A DNA stretch of 24,266 bases from the NCBI GenBank assembly GCA_964496705.1, contig CAZCBJ010000038.1:1-24266 (forward strand), written 5' to 3'. This DNA comes from CAZCBJ01 sp964496705 (GTDB taxonomy: Bacteria; Chloroflexota; Anaerolineae; Anaerolineales; Anaerolineaceae). How positions within the stretch are numbered: the first letter of the stretch is position 1; every line of letters starts with the position of its first letter. Under the pieces are notes generated by a model, which was not told the origin of the DNA, did no database searches, and saw only the letters and a program-made list of their open reading frames with translations. The translations under genes and the position numbers were made by a program. Positions 7,629-16,322 of the stretch are shown one piece after another.

Positions 7629-8290
7629 CTGCGCCAGGACCCACCCTCGCAACTGAACTTTCCAATCACCCGCAAGGTGTCAAAGCCTTCAGCGAATCGC
7701 CTTTCGGCCAAAGCGCCGTGGCGGACGCAGGTGGCGCGGGTGATATTGGGATCGAAATAATACTTGCTTTCGTAGGTCTTGTATTCGCTCAGCGCGCGGA
7801 TTTTTGTTTCCACATCTTCTTCGGTCACTTCGACCAGGAAATTGGGGAAGAAACCATAACTTGAACGGATCACGTCAAACCCGAGTACGGTTGTTCCGCG
7901 GAACGCGCGGAGACATTCGTCGGTGACGGTCGCATGGTCCTGGTGAATATCTGCTTTGGTGTGGGTGAAGATCATCTCCGGTTTAAATTGGCGATTCATC
8001 TCAAACAGATATTCCAGAATTTCCTGGCGAAAATGAGGAAAACGGCGGGTTTCAAAGGTCTGGAGGATGATATTCTTCTCAGGCACTCCCAGCACAGCCA
8101 TGCTGCGATAATGTTCCGCGACAACTTGAGTCAAGGCCGGGTTTTTCTGATTATCTGAAAGGGTCACACACAAAACATCGGTCTGTTTGACGATGTGGGC
8201 AATTAAAGCGCCGCTGCCGATTTCAATGTCGTCCGGATGGGCGCCAACAAACAAGACCCTGCGGCCGAAAAAAGAGAAATCGTTATTCAT
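7625..8290 (-). CDS. PIG-L / LmbE family deacetylase
   Basis: A 221-aa zinc hydrolase of the PIG-L family, whose members remove acetyl groups from N-acetylglucosamine-containing substrates. The metal motif AHPDDIEIG is at residues 17-25 (His18, Asp20, Asp21), and the second motif, DIHQDHATV, carries His116 and His119. Length is normal. The open frame reaches 8329, but that part lies inside the upstream methyltransferase gene in another frame, so I use the ATG at 8290, 10 bp after that gene's stop. Its ribosome site is poor and coupled translation is likely. The substrate is unknown; the neighbours suggest an envelope glycan or lipid. Confidence 0.85.
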   Translation of the reverse strand: MNNDFSFFGRRVLFVGAHPDDIEIGSGALIAHIVKQTDVLCVTLSDNQKNPALTQVVAEHYRSMAVLGVPEKNIILQTFETRRFPHFRQEILEYLFEMNRQFKPEMIFTHTKADIHQDHATVTDECLRAFRGTTVLGFDVIRSSYGFFPNFLVEVTEEDVETKIRALSEYKTYESKYYFDPNITRATCVRHGALAERRFAEGFDTLRVIGKFSCEGGSWRS

Positions 8291-8300
8291 CTGACTTTGA

Positions 8301-9104
8301 CTATTTTGTCGCCAGAAAACCACCCACAACTTTGGTCATGACCAGTTTCCCATCCCGAGCCAACCGCTGTTGGGCAACCAAGTGGATTTTTTGCATGATG
8401 TCTTCAAACTCTTCCTTGTTTTGGAAAAAAGAACTCCACAATTTGCGGTCCTCAGAGAGCGACGCACGGGTATAGGCCATAAAAGGGTCCGCGCTGTTGA
8501 AGGTCAATGGGTTTTCGAATATGTGCACATCCACGCTGGCAAATTGCTGCCGGATGGTAGAAAGGAACTCAGTGTCGTAGCGGCTGCTGCCCGGCATGGG
8601 TGGGATGGGTTTGTTATCGGTGGCTTCGCGAATGATATCGTAAAATAACAGTTTGTTCTGAGGCATCGGGCCGGTGGTGAAAAGACGTCCGCCCGGTTTC
8701 AACACTCGGTGCATCTCAGCGATGGTGAAAGGCACATTCTCAGCATAATAAATGGCAAAACAGCAAGAGACCAGGTCAAACTGTTGATCATCCAGAGGAA
8801 AACGCAGATTGAAATTCAAGTCCATAAAATTCAACCCGGCGCCGCGCTTCTCTTTTTCTGCCAAAGCCTGATCAAGAAGCTCCCGGTTCACATCTCCCCC
8901 GGTGATATCCGCGTTGCCCTGTAAAGTATCATAAAAAGAAAAACATTGCTTACCCGAACCGCAGCCTACATCCAGAATGCGTATTCCTGGCTTAAGCGCA
9001 AGTAGTTCCAGCATCCATTGGTCAATATCCCGGCCGCCAAATTTGGAGTGAATTTCAATTCGTGTGGCAAGGTCCGAAATGGTTTCCTGATAGTTGATTT
9101 TCAT
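8301..9104 (-). CDS. Class I SAM-dependent methyltransferase
   Basis: A 267-aa protein with a Rossmann methyltransferase domain in the N-terminal half. Motif I is ILDVGCGSG (residues 43-51), the acidic strand-2 end is GGDVNRELLDQA, and the post-motif block is EMHRVLKPGGRLFTTGP. The C-terminal ~100 residues are helical and not recognised. Many proteins of this type methylate small molecules, quinones or sugars; the substrate cannot be read from the sequence. AAAGGA precedes the ATG. It sits 19 bp after the hydroxylase gene and 10 bp before the PIG-L gene, so all three are probably one transcript. Confidence 0.88.
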   Translation of the reverse strand: MKINYQETISDLATRIEIHSKFGGRDIDQWMLELLALKPGIRILDVGCGSGKQCFSFYDTLQGNADITGGDVNRELLDQALAEKEKRGAGLNFMDLNFNLRFPLDDQQFDLVSCCFAIYYAENVPFTIAEMHRVLKPGGRLFTTGPMPQNKLLFYDIIREATDNKPIPPMPGSSRYDTEFLSTIRQQFASVDVHIFENPLTFNSADPFMAYTRASLSEDRKLWSSFFQNKEEFEDIMQKIHLVAQQRLARDGKLVMTKVVGGFLATK

Positions 9105-9123
9105 TTGTCATCCTTTCTGATTG

Positions 9124-9765
9124 TTATTTTGCGGGGGCGGTCTTAAAGACAAAATCCCAGACGGGAGAGCTGACCCCATATCGGGCATTCGGGGACTTGA
9201 AATGGTGCTGCATATGGTAGCGTTTGATGTATTTGGCATAGCCAGCGCGCATGGGGAAATGATGGGTTGCGTAGTGGGTCAGATCATAGATCAGGTAACC
9301 GATCAAGAACGAGGCAAAAATCACCCCGGTCCAATGTGGCGCACCGAAGGCTACGCTGATCACCAGATAAAAAAGCCCGTAGAAAATTGCGGCCAGCGGA
9401 ATACTGACGACAGGCGGCATCACCAGGCGGGTCTTGCATTGCGGTTGGGCGTGATGAACACCGTGGAACAGAAACGTGATGCGCTGACCAAGCTCAGACT
9501 TGGTATGGAAGTGAAAAACGAAGCGGTGCAGCAAGTATTCGGACAGCGTCCATAGAAATAATCCGATCAGGAACGCTGGAAGCACGAACCAGGCTGAAGA
9601 GGCGGCGGGCCGGATCAGGATGCCACGGACGAAGAAGAAAATTGCCACCGGCAGCCAGATGACCGTCACCGTTACCGGGCTGATATGGGAGAAAAATTCC
9701 AGGAAATTCGATTTGAATAATCGGGTCGGCTCATCGTCGCGGTTAATCGTCTGGGCGGGCATCAT
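9124..9765 (-). CDS. Fatty acid hydroxylase / sterol desaturase superfamily protein
   Basis: A 213-aa integral membrane di-iron oxygenase. The histidine clusters that bind the metal are all present: H80 and H85 (EYLLHRFVFHFH), H101, H104 and H105 (HGVHH), H164, H168 and H169 (HYATHH), and H184, H187 and H188 (HMQHH). Hydrophobic segments at about 30-50, 58-78, 115-140 and 145-162 flank them. This pattern is close to the fatty-acid 2-hydroxylase (FA2H/Scs7) branch without its cytochrome b5 domain. It probably hydroxylates an acyl chain or a related lipid using O2; the exact substrate is unknown. It is first in a three-gene unit with a methyltransferase and a PIG-L deacetylase. Confidence 0.88.
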   Translation of the reverse strand: MMPAQTINRDDEPTRLFKSNFLEFFSHISPVTVTVIWLPVAIFFFVRGILIRPAASSAWFVLPAFLIGLFLWTLSEYLLHRFVFHFHTKSELGQRITFLFHGVHHAQPQCKTRLVMPPVVSIPLAAIFYGLFYLVISVAFGAPHWTGVIFASFLIGYLIYDLTHYATHHFPMRAGYAKYIKRYHMQHHFKSPNARYGVSSPVWDFVFKTAPAK

Positions 9766-9791
9766 CTCATCTCGGACTATAAATTCGAGCT

Positions 9792-9797
9792 ATTATA
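9792..9797 (-). promoter_or_regulatory. -10 box of the hydroxylase operon
   Basis: TATAAT on the minus strand, 26 bp before the ATG at 9765. No convincing -35 is visible at the normal spacing. This position gives a leader of about 20 bases. Confidence 0.45.
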
Positions 9798-9872
9798 CCC
9801 TAGCTTTTTGCTAACCATACATGATTATCGTCATGTTTTTAACCAATGTTTTGTATACTAAAATGTAATATT

Positions 9873-9882
9873 TGACCGGTCA
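9873..9882. promoter_or_regulatory. Palindrome overlapping the MFS start codon, possible operator
   Basis: TGACCGGTCA is a perfect 10-bp palindrome whose last base is the A of the ATG at 9882. Possible -10 boxes are TATACT at 9854-9859 and TAATAT at 9866-9871. No Shine-Dalgarno is present, so the message may be leaderless or nearly so. The palindrome resembles TetR-type operators, which often control exporters, but no regulator gene is in the window. Confidence 0.45.
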
Positions 9883-11168
9883 TGGATAACTCACTCACGC
9901 CAGCAACGAATAAAGAGCAAAACAGTCAGCCATACGTTCGTCTATTGCGCAACCGGAATTTTCTGGCTTTGTTGTTGGGGCAGTTAATTTCTTTTATTGG
10001 TGATTATTTTATTTTTCTGGCTCTGCCAATCATCATCAATCGTCTGACACAGTCCACCATGATGGTGGGGCTTTCATTCATGTCCAACGCAATCCCGACT
10101 TTGCTGCTGGGACCCATCGCGGGAGTATTTGTAGATCGTTGGGACCGCCAGAAAACGATGATCGCAGCGAATGTGCTGCGCGCCAGCATCGTCCTTTTTG
10201 GTTTATTGGTGCAAACCCGCGAGCAGGTCTGGATGCTGTATATGATTGGTTTTCTGATGGCCTGCACCAGCCAATTCTTTTACCCCTCACGCAATGCAGT
10301 CTTACCGCTGATCGTTGAGGATCAGGAGGATTTGCTGACCGCCAACGGTCTGATGCAAATCATCATGACGGTGGGGTTGCTGGTGGGCCCGGCATTGGCG
10401 GGCTTTTCGATCGGTCTATGGGGCGAGAAAATTGCCTTTTTTGCCAACGCAGCAGGGTTTGGCTTTTCGGCAATCGCCATTCTGACCATGCGGGTTCCGC
10501 GCACGACCAGCGGCACCAGCGCCAACAACATCGCGCTGGTCTGGCTGGAATTGTGCGATGGGCTTGCTTATCTATTTAAGAGTCGTATTTTGGTAGGGGT
10601 GATGATCTGCTTGAGTGTGGTGATGCTGGGATTAGGCGCAATCAACGCAGTTTATGTGCCTTATTTACAGCGGGCTTTTCAAGTCGGGCCAGAAGGGCTG
10701 GGAATTGTCGATTCAGCTCAGGGGGTGGGAATGGTGGTGGGCGGTGTGATTTTGGGTTTCTTATCCACGCGAATGAGCAAAAAAATGATGGTGGTCTGGG
10801 GATTGGCTGTGATTGGGCTCATGTTCATCGCTCAGGGGTTATCACCAACATTTGTTTTCATTGTGGCATTTAGCGTGCCGATAGGGATTGCGCTGGTGCC
10901 AGCCGAAGCTGGTTTGACGACGATCATGCAACTGGCGGTGCCAGACCTGAAGCGTGGTCGGGTGGGCAGCTCGCTCAATGCGGTGACGACGGCAGCCAGT
11001 CTGATTTCAATGGCTTTTGCCAGTTTGATGGGCGAATGGATTGGGCTGCGAACGATCTACATCATTTTTGGGGGAATAGTTGCTGTTTCCGGCCTGATTG
11101 GCTTGTGGATATTACAAGACATCACTCCCCATACTGAACAAGCCAAGATTGAACCGTCTACAAAGTAG
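9882..11168 (+). CDS. MFS transporter, drug-efflux-like (MFS_3 type)
   Basis: A 428-aa cytoplasmic-membrane transporter with about 12 hydrophobic helices. The MFS loop 2-3 signature is clear: GPIAGVFVDRWDRQKTM at residues 77-93 (consensus G-x-x-x-D-R-x-x-R/K). The N-terminus YVRLLRNRNFLALLLGQLIS is typical of the MFS_3 / macrolide-efflux-like group of exporters. The substrate cannot be read. The ATG at 9882 is the only sensible start, although no ribosome site is visible. It is monocistronic and divergent from the lipid-hydroxylase unit. Its 3' end overlaps the open frame of the nSTAND gene by 112 bp, but this overlap is probably an artefact of a frameshift in that gene. Confidence 0.88.
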   Translation: MDNSLTPATNKEQNSQPYVRLLRNRNFLALLLGQLISFIGDYFIFLALPIIINRLTQSTMMVGLSFMSNAIPTLLLGPIAGVFVDRWDRQKTMIAANVLRASIVLFGLLVQTREQVWMLYMIGFLMACTSQFFYPSRNAVLPLIVEDQEDLLTANGLMQIIMTVGLLVGPALAGFSIGLWGEKIAFFANAAGFGFSAIAILTMRVPRTTSGTSANNIALVWLELCDGLAYLFKSRILVGVMICLSVVMLGLGAINAVYVPYLQRAFQVGPEGLGIVDSAQGVGMVVGGVILGFLSTRMSKKMMVVWGLAVIGLMFIAQGLSPTFVFIVAFSVPIGIALVPAEAGLTTIMQLAVPDLKRGRVGSSLNAVTTAASLISMAFASLMGEWIGLRTIYIIFGGIVAVSGLIGLWILQDITPHTEQAKIEPSTK

Positions 11169-14100
11169 CCCGACACTTTAAGGGCAAATCTTTCGGTATT
11201 CCTGCTGGTAGAAATACTGCTCCCATTCCCAGGATCGATTAACTCGTCGACATCCATGGACCACAGGCGCACAGTTTTATCCTGACTGCCAGAGGCCAGC
11301 CAGCGGCCATCCGGGCTGAAAGCTATGCCAAAAACCGTATCGGTATGGCCATGAAGGGTCAAGGCTTCGGCGGAGGGGTCAGCCGCCTTGAGATCCCACA
11401 CGCGAAGAGTTTGGTCAGCGCTGCTGGTGGCCAAGAGGCTCCTTGCGGGATGGAAAGCCAGCCCATAGATCCAATCCGTATGCCCTCTCAACATGTAAGG
11501 CTGCGCATTGAACCGGTCGCCCTGGACCTTCCACAGGTAGGTCGTGAATTCCTTGCCCCCGCCGGCCAACCACTGGCTGTCAGGAGAAAAAGCCAAGTCG
11601 ATGAAGAAACCCTGCATGGGGCCCAGTTGTTGTGGTTGCTCGGTGAACGCAGGCACTTTCCAAACCCTTACCACATCGTCGCCATTCGGAGCATAACAGC
11701 CGCTGGCAAGCCATTGCCCATCTGGACTGAAAGCAGCCGGTCCACTGCAATCGTCAACCATTTGCGGTGGCCGCTCAGGCTCGCGAAGATCATATATCCT
11801 CAACCGGCCTTCCCAGGCTCCCACTGCCAGCCATTTGCCATCCGGATGTATGGCAACTGCACTCACACCTCCGCCGTGACCCTTCCAGGAAACTAAACGA
11901 ACAGGATTCTTTTCTTTTATGGAGAAAAGCTGAACATCACCCGCTCTGCTGCCAACAGCAACTCTCTGGCTGTCAGGTGTGAAGGCAATATTAGTGGCGA
12001 TGTCATCGAATTTCGCCAACCGCACAGCACTTCCGGCAATATCGGTGGGCAATAGATCATACAAAAAGGCCTGCCCATCAAAACCTGTCGTTACCAGCCA
12101 GCGGCTATCCGGGCTCACTGATTGCAAATAAATCCCTTTTTCATGCTGGCTGAGAGTGTGTTTGACCAACTGGCTTTGCATATCGTAAAGGCGTACCCTG
12201 GCATCTGCACCTCCGCTGACCAGCCACCGACCATTCGGGCTAAAGGTCACAGTGCCTATGGTTCCGGAAGCATCTGTCAATACAGATGGAACTGGCGGCA
12301 AGCCAGACTTCTCAACCGCCCAGCTGCGGACGGTTGCATCGCTGCTGGCAGTAAAGAGTAAATAGCTGTCCGTGGAAAAGACCGCACCTGATATGGCAGC
12401 ATCGTGTCCGCGCAATACAACAACGGTTTGATTTGGATCGGCAAGCCCGATATCCCACAGTCGAGCGGTGCGATCTCCGCTTGCCGTTACTAGAAACCGG
12501 CTGTTGGGACTAAAAGCGATTTTTAGGATCCAATCTGAGTGACCGCGCAGATTGGTCGAGGAATTTTCCGGATCAGGAACTTGCATATCCCACCGTCGCA
12601 CCGCACCGTCGGCGCTGCCGCTGATTAGCCAACGCGCATCCGGGCTGAACGCCAGCGTGGATATATATTTTTCGTGACCTTCTAGCACATGGGCTGCTTC
12701 GATGAGATTTTGTGAACGCACATCCCAAAGCCGAATTGTCTGATCTTGACTGCCTGTGGCCAACCAATGACCATCCGGGCTGAAAGCCACTGTGAAAACG
12801 AACGACTGATGTCCTGAAAGGGTCAAAACATTTTGGGTGGGATCGTCGCTTTGAAGGTCCCAAAGGCGGGCAGTTTTATCTCCTGAGACCGATGCCAGCC
12901 AGCGGTTGTCAGGGCTAACCGCCATGCCATAAATCATGGCGGTGTGGCCTGGCAGGGTGATGATTGATGCGTTAATATCCGGGGCAGAAAGGTCCCAGAC
13001 CCAGACCAAAGAATCAAAGCCGCCTGCCGCCAGCCAGCGGCCATCCGGACTGAGGCAAGCCGATTGTATTTTTTCACTGACTTTGGTCAGCTTTAACGGA
13101 GATGCGCTGGGATCCATATCGGTCAGGTCCCATATGTGTGGAATTCCGTCATAAGCGGTGGTGATTATTTTTTTTGAATCAGGCGTGAAGAGCACCTCGC
13201 TGATCACATCCGAGTGGCCGACCAGCTCGATGGGTTCAATCGATAATTGGTGCGAATCCAGACGCCATAACCGAATGATATTGTCAGCACCAGCTGTTGC
13301 CAGCCAGCGTCCGTCAGGACTGGCTGTCACGTAGGCAATCGCTGTAGGATGACGCGCAACCACCTGACCCCCTGTGTTCATGAGCGCGTCCCAAAGCATG
13401 TTTCGAGCGTGGAGGTTCTGGGGACCGTTATAATCTTTTACCAATCGATTTGCTTCGACTGCCAAAAGCAGGCTGCGTTGGGGGTAATTTTCTATTAAGG
13501 CCGTCTGAGATAAAGCTGCCAGCTGGCCGGATTCAGCCAGAATACGCTGTGTTTCCGCTCGTGCTCGTTCCACCTCAGCCCGTTGGCGTTCAATATCGGC
13601 TTTTAGCTGTTGGGCAACAGCTTGAGTGCTGGCCGCCTGGGCTGTGGCAGCATTATTCGCCGATAGAACTGCATTCTGGCGGGCTTTTTGATTGGCATTT
13701 TGAGCCAAAATGCCCAAGACGATGCTAAGCCCAAGCAGTAACGAGGCGCCAGCCAGGGCGGCTGAAAGCAGGTAAGCTCTACGGCGAAGCTGCGCGGCTG
13801 CACGGCTTTGCACTTCAGCCTTCTGACGCTCAGCATCTGCAAGCCGTTGGGCAGATTCTAATTCGCGTTTTCGGGCAGCCTCTTTTTCTGCCTGTTCGCG
13901 TTCTATCACTTTCTTGCTGCTCTGAATGAACTCCAGTTCCAGCGTATTCAAGTCGCTTGGTTCGGTTTTTAACCATTCCAAAGTTTCATCCAGACGAATG
14001 CCTCGAAATAGGTAACCTTCGTCGCGAAAATTGCGGGACCATTCATGAGCAGAATCGGTTAATCTGCGGTGGATCATCAGGCTCTGGCGATTATCATCAA

Positions 14101-16312
14101 TCCATCCTTGCAAACGCGGCCAGCCGGAAATGAGAGCTTCGTGGGAGATCTGAATGATATCTTCTTCCAACGTTACCAGACGATTTTCTGCCAGGGCATT
14201 GATCACCTGTTGGACCGAGTTGCGATCTTCTCCTGGCGACATTTCAGAAAGGGTTGCGCGCCGTCGGGTAACTTTTCCGCTTTCATCAATGTTGATCAGG
14301 CGGAGGAAAATGTTACGCGCAAGCATTTGTTGCTCAGCGCGAAAAGTTTGGGTGAAAATGAATTCGGCGGTTCTGGCGATGGCGCTCCTGACACCGCCAG
14401 ATTCGACATAGCTTTCGAGGGTCATGGTGTGGCTCGAGCGGCGCTGCCACGTCTCGAGCAATGCGTGTGAGAGGAGGGGCAGAGCGCCCGGCTCGCTGCC
14501 GGTTTCCCGTAATATGACATCAACAAGCCCGGGTTCGAATTTCCAGCCGGCTTGTTCGGCTGGTTTTTCTATCGCCTGGCGCAGTTCCGCTTCAGACATG
14601 GGGCCAACATATTCCTGATGTTCAGACACTGCGGCGCGCAACGGGTCAAATCTGGCACATTCGGCATAAAAATCTGCGCGCAAGATGATGATGACGCGCA
14701 ATATCCCTTTGGCTTCTTGATGGGAGGCATAAAGTAGATTGTTGACAAAGGCGGTTTGTTCCTGTGAATTGTTGCACAGGGTGAACAGCTCTTCGAACTG
14801 ATCGACCACCAGCAGGAAGGAGGGGTGGTGTTTCCGGGTTGATGATTCTCTGATCGCCCGGTCCAGGGCTATCTGATCTGTTCGCATTTGCTCTTTCAAT
14901 TGTCCGCTGTCCAAATCGGAAAAACTCTGGGCGAGACCGTTGGACAAAGCCTGCAAGGGGTGATCTCCTGGCGTGATGGTCAAATAACCCCAGGCTGGAG
15001 ACTGACCGGGGAGTCTGGGCACTTGTTCCAGCACCCGGTTTCCTTTCAATAATGGGATCAGACCTGCCCGGATGAGAGATGATTTCCCGCTCCCGGAGGC
15101 GCCAATGACAGCCAGGAAATGGGTTTGTTGCATACGTCCAGCCAGGCGAGCCACCAAATGTTCGCGTCCAAAAAAACGCTCTGCGTCTGTTTCAGCGAAG
15201 GGGCGCAATCCCATGAAGGGTGCATCGCCTGGCGCAGGCGGACGGTGAAGGGGTACGGTGGCGTCGCCTTCAATCACATAATGGCCGTCCTCTAGAATAT
15301 GCAGCACCCGATCCACCTTGGATTCGATGCGCACGGCTATTTTACTGAGGCTTTCCAGCCTTTCAACCGTTTCTTGATGCTGGGCAATCAGGCGATCGGT
15401 CAGGTCTTCAAATCCCTCTTCGGTGCGAAATTCCAGGCGGCCAAATTCGCCCAGCAAATCCGCAATGGCATCTGACCACTCGGCCATGGTGCTTGATTCC
15501 GGGCGGGAAACCAGTGCATCCAAGCGTTGGATGATCTCATTTTGACCCCGGCCCAATTGAGCAATCTCACTCTGCAGTGTTTCCAGGACCATGCGATTAA
15601 ATGCGCGCCAGGCTGGGGTGCGAAGCTTGAGCATCTCAGTCAGGTGCACCAGTGTGCGAGGGAAGAGATATCTTCTCAGGTGGGCTTCAAATTCGGGCAA
15701 CTCGCGAGTCAGCGATCCAAATTTTACCAATACCGGTGCAACATTCTGTTCAAAAAAAGCTGCGCCTAAAGCTTGAGGCGTTTCTGCTTCCAGATAGGGT
15801 TTCACGCTGGCAGCAGGTCTGTCCGGCGCTGGTTCCAGGGCCAGGATTCGTTCCTCGTTCAATGCGTTTTCGATTGCCCGCATGCAATCAACAACCTGGG
15901 CTGACAGTGGATTGCGGGAATGCCAGAGCGGCTGCCCGGCAGTGGATGTTGCAAAAAGAACTTCCGCAGGAACATCCCGGACGGCTTTAGTCTTCAAACT
16001 TGGAAAACAAATCTCGCCGCCGATGTCATATAGGGCTTCATGAAAGGCATCTCGAAAGGCAGTTTGCAGATTGTGGTTGATGCGCTGTTTTTCGCGCGGT
16101 TCCATCGAAGCGGCCAGTTTACCGCTTACGGCGAGGATGGAGCGCGTAGTCAAGGTTTTGACTGCTTCTGTCCCAATCATGCCCACCCCGGGGAGGATGC
16201 TCGTGATCAATCCGCCGACCAATGAGCCTGCCAATGCTCCGACCGGGCCTGCTGCCACCGTCCCCAGCGTGGTCACCATCGATCGAATCCATACCTTTGC
16301 CTCTGCCGACAT
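11057..16312 (-). CDS. Giant nSTAND1 NTPase with transmembrane segment and 16 WD40 repeats
   Basis: A 1751-aa protein. Residues 14-52 are a glycine-rich hydrophobic segment, followed by a helical region to about 360 with coiled-coil stretches. The nSTAND1 ATPase module starts near 365 (FMGLRPF, FFGRE at 380), with Walker A GASGSGKS (404-411), Walker B VVDQFEE (Asp504), LPLLSHALLETW (611-622) and ISHEAL (722-727). A charged coiled coil leads to one membrane helix (about 847-871) and a second coiled coil. Sixteen WD40 repeats (about 985-1690) form one or two propellers. STAND NTPases are signal switches that assemble on sensing a ligand; the ligand and output here are unknown. The gene starts 10 bp after the LRR gene with TAAGGAG as ribosome site. 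The last ~57 residues look out of frame; the ancestral stop is probably at 11178-11180. Confidence 0.85.
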   Translation of the reverse strand: MSAEAKVWIRSMVTTLGTVAAGPVGALAGSLVGGLITSILPGVGMIGTEAVKTLTTRSILAVSGKLAASMEPREKQRINHNLQTAFRDAFHEALYDIGGEICFPSLKTKAVRDVPAEVLFATSTAGQPLWHSRNPLSAQVVDCMRAIENALNEERILALEPAPDRPAASVKPYLEAETPQALGAAFFEQNVAPVLVKFGSLTRELPEFEAHLRRYLFPRTLVHLTEMLKLRTPAWRAFNRMVLETLQSEIAQLGRGQNEIIQRLDALVSRPESSTMAEWSDAIADLLGEFGRLEFRTEEGFEDLTDRLIAQHQETVERLESLSKIAVRIESKVDRVLHILEDGHYVIEGDATVPLHRPPAPGDAPFMGLRPFAETDAERFFGREHLVARLAGRMQQTHFLAVIGASGSGKSSLIRAGLIPLLKGNRVLEQVPRLPGQSPAWGYLTITPGDHPLQALSNGLAQSFSDLDSGQLKEQMRTDQIALDRAIRESSTRKHHPSFLLVVDQFEELFTLCNNSQEQTAFVNNLLYASHQEAKGILRVIIILRADFYAECARFDPLRAAVSEHQEYVGPMSEAELRQAIEKPAEQAGWKFEPGLVDVILRETGSEPGALPLLSHALLETWQRRSSHTMTLESYVESGGVRSAIARTAEFIFTQTFRAEQQMLARNIFLRLINIDESGKVTRRRATLSEMSPGEDRNSVQQVINALAENRLVTLEEDIIQISHEALISGWPRLQGWIDDNRQSLMIHRRLTDSAHEWSRNFRDEGYLFRGIRLDETLEWLKTEPSDLNTLELEFIQSSKKVIEREQAEKEAARKRELESAQRLADAERQKAEVQSRAAAQLRRRAYLLSAALAGASLLLGLSIVLGILAQNANQKARQNAVLSANNAATAQAASTQAVAQQLKADIERQRAEVERARAETQRILAESGQLAALSQTALIENYPQRSLLLAVEANRLVKDYNGPQNLHARNMLWDALMNTGGQVVARHPTAIAYVTASPDGRWLATAGADNIIRLWRLDSHQLSIEPIELVGHSDVISEVLFTPDSKKIITTAYDGIPHIWDLTDMDPSASPLKLTKVSEKIQSACLSPDGRWLAAGGFDSLVWVWDLSAPDINASIITLPGHTAMIYGMAVSPDNRWLASVSGDKTARLWDLQSDDPTQNVLTLSGHQSFVFTVAFSPDGHWLATGSQDQTIRLWDVRSQNLIEAAHVLEGHEKYISTLAFSPDARWLISGSADGAVRRWDMQVPDPENSSTNLRGHSDWILKIAFSPNSRFLVTASGDRTARLWDIGLADPNQTVVVLRGHDAAISGAVFSTDSYLLFTASSDATVRSWAVEKSGLPPVPSVLTDASGTIGTVTFSPNGRWLVSGGADARVRLYDMQSQLVKHTLSQHEKGIYLQSVSPDSRWLVTTGFDGQAFLYDLLPTDIAGSAVRLAKFDDIATNIAFTPDSQRVAVGSRAGDVQLFSIKEKNPVRLVSWKGHGGGVSAVAIHPDGKWLAVGAWEGRLRIYDLREPERPPQMVDDCSGPAAFSPDGQWLASGCYAPNGDDVVRVWKVPAFTEQPQQLGPMQGFFIDLAFSPDSQWLAGGGKEFTTYLWKVQGDRFNAQPYMLRGHTDWIYGLAFHPARSLLATSSADQTLRVWDLKAADPSAEALTLHGHTDTVFGIAFSPDGRWLASGSQDKTVRLWSMDVDELIDPGNGSSISTSRNTERFALKVSGYFVDGSILACSVWGVMSCNIHKPIRPETATIPPKMM
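11178..11236 (-). other. Out-of-frame remnant of the nSTAND/WD40 C-terminus (frameshift site)
   Basis: Read on the minus strand one frame away from the WD40 frame, positions 11234 to 11178 encode S followed by WEWEQYFYQQEYRKICP and a TAA stop. This strongly resembles the usual end of such WD40 proteins (EW-x-x-YF ... YRKTCP). Between the ATC codon at 11239-11237 and the TCC codon at 11234-11232 there are two bases where three are needed. The usual linker between the last blade and this tail also seems short. A deletion of 3n+1 bases fits. With this stop the gene would end 9 bp from the MFS stop, not overlap it. Confidence 0.7.
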
Positions 16313-16322
16313 ACCGCGCTCC

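Noticed and set aside
9121..9555. 144-aa plus-strand open frame over the hydroxylase gene
   Set aside because: The opposite strand carries complete, ordered histidine motifs. This frame has no family features.
11057..11168. 112-bp antisense overlap of the nSTAND and MFS genes as a genuine overlapping-gene arrangement
   Set aside because: The neighbouring frame restores a family-like C-terminus with a stop before the MFS gene, so a frameshift explains the overlap better.
11250..13360. Tandem repeat array or CRISPR-like periodicity
   Set aside because: The periodicity is that of WD40 blades of 40-45 residues with diverged DNA; there are no identical repeats or spacers.
14529..14545. T-loop-like sequence GGGTTCGAAT, a possible tRNA
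   Set aside because: It lies inside the nSTAND coding region. No acceptor, D or anticodon stems pair around it.
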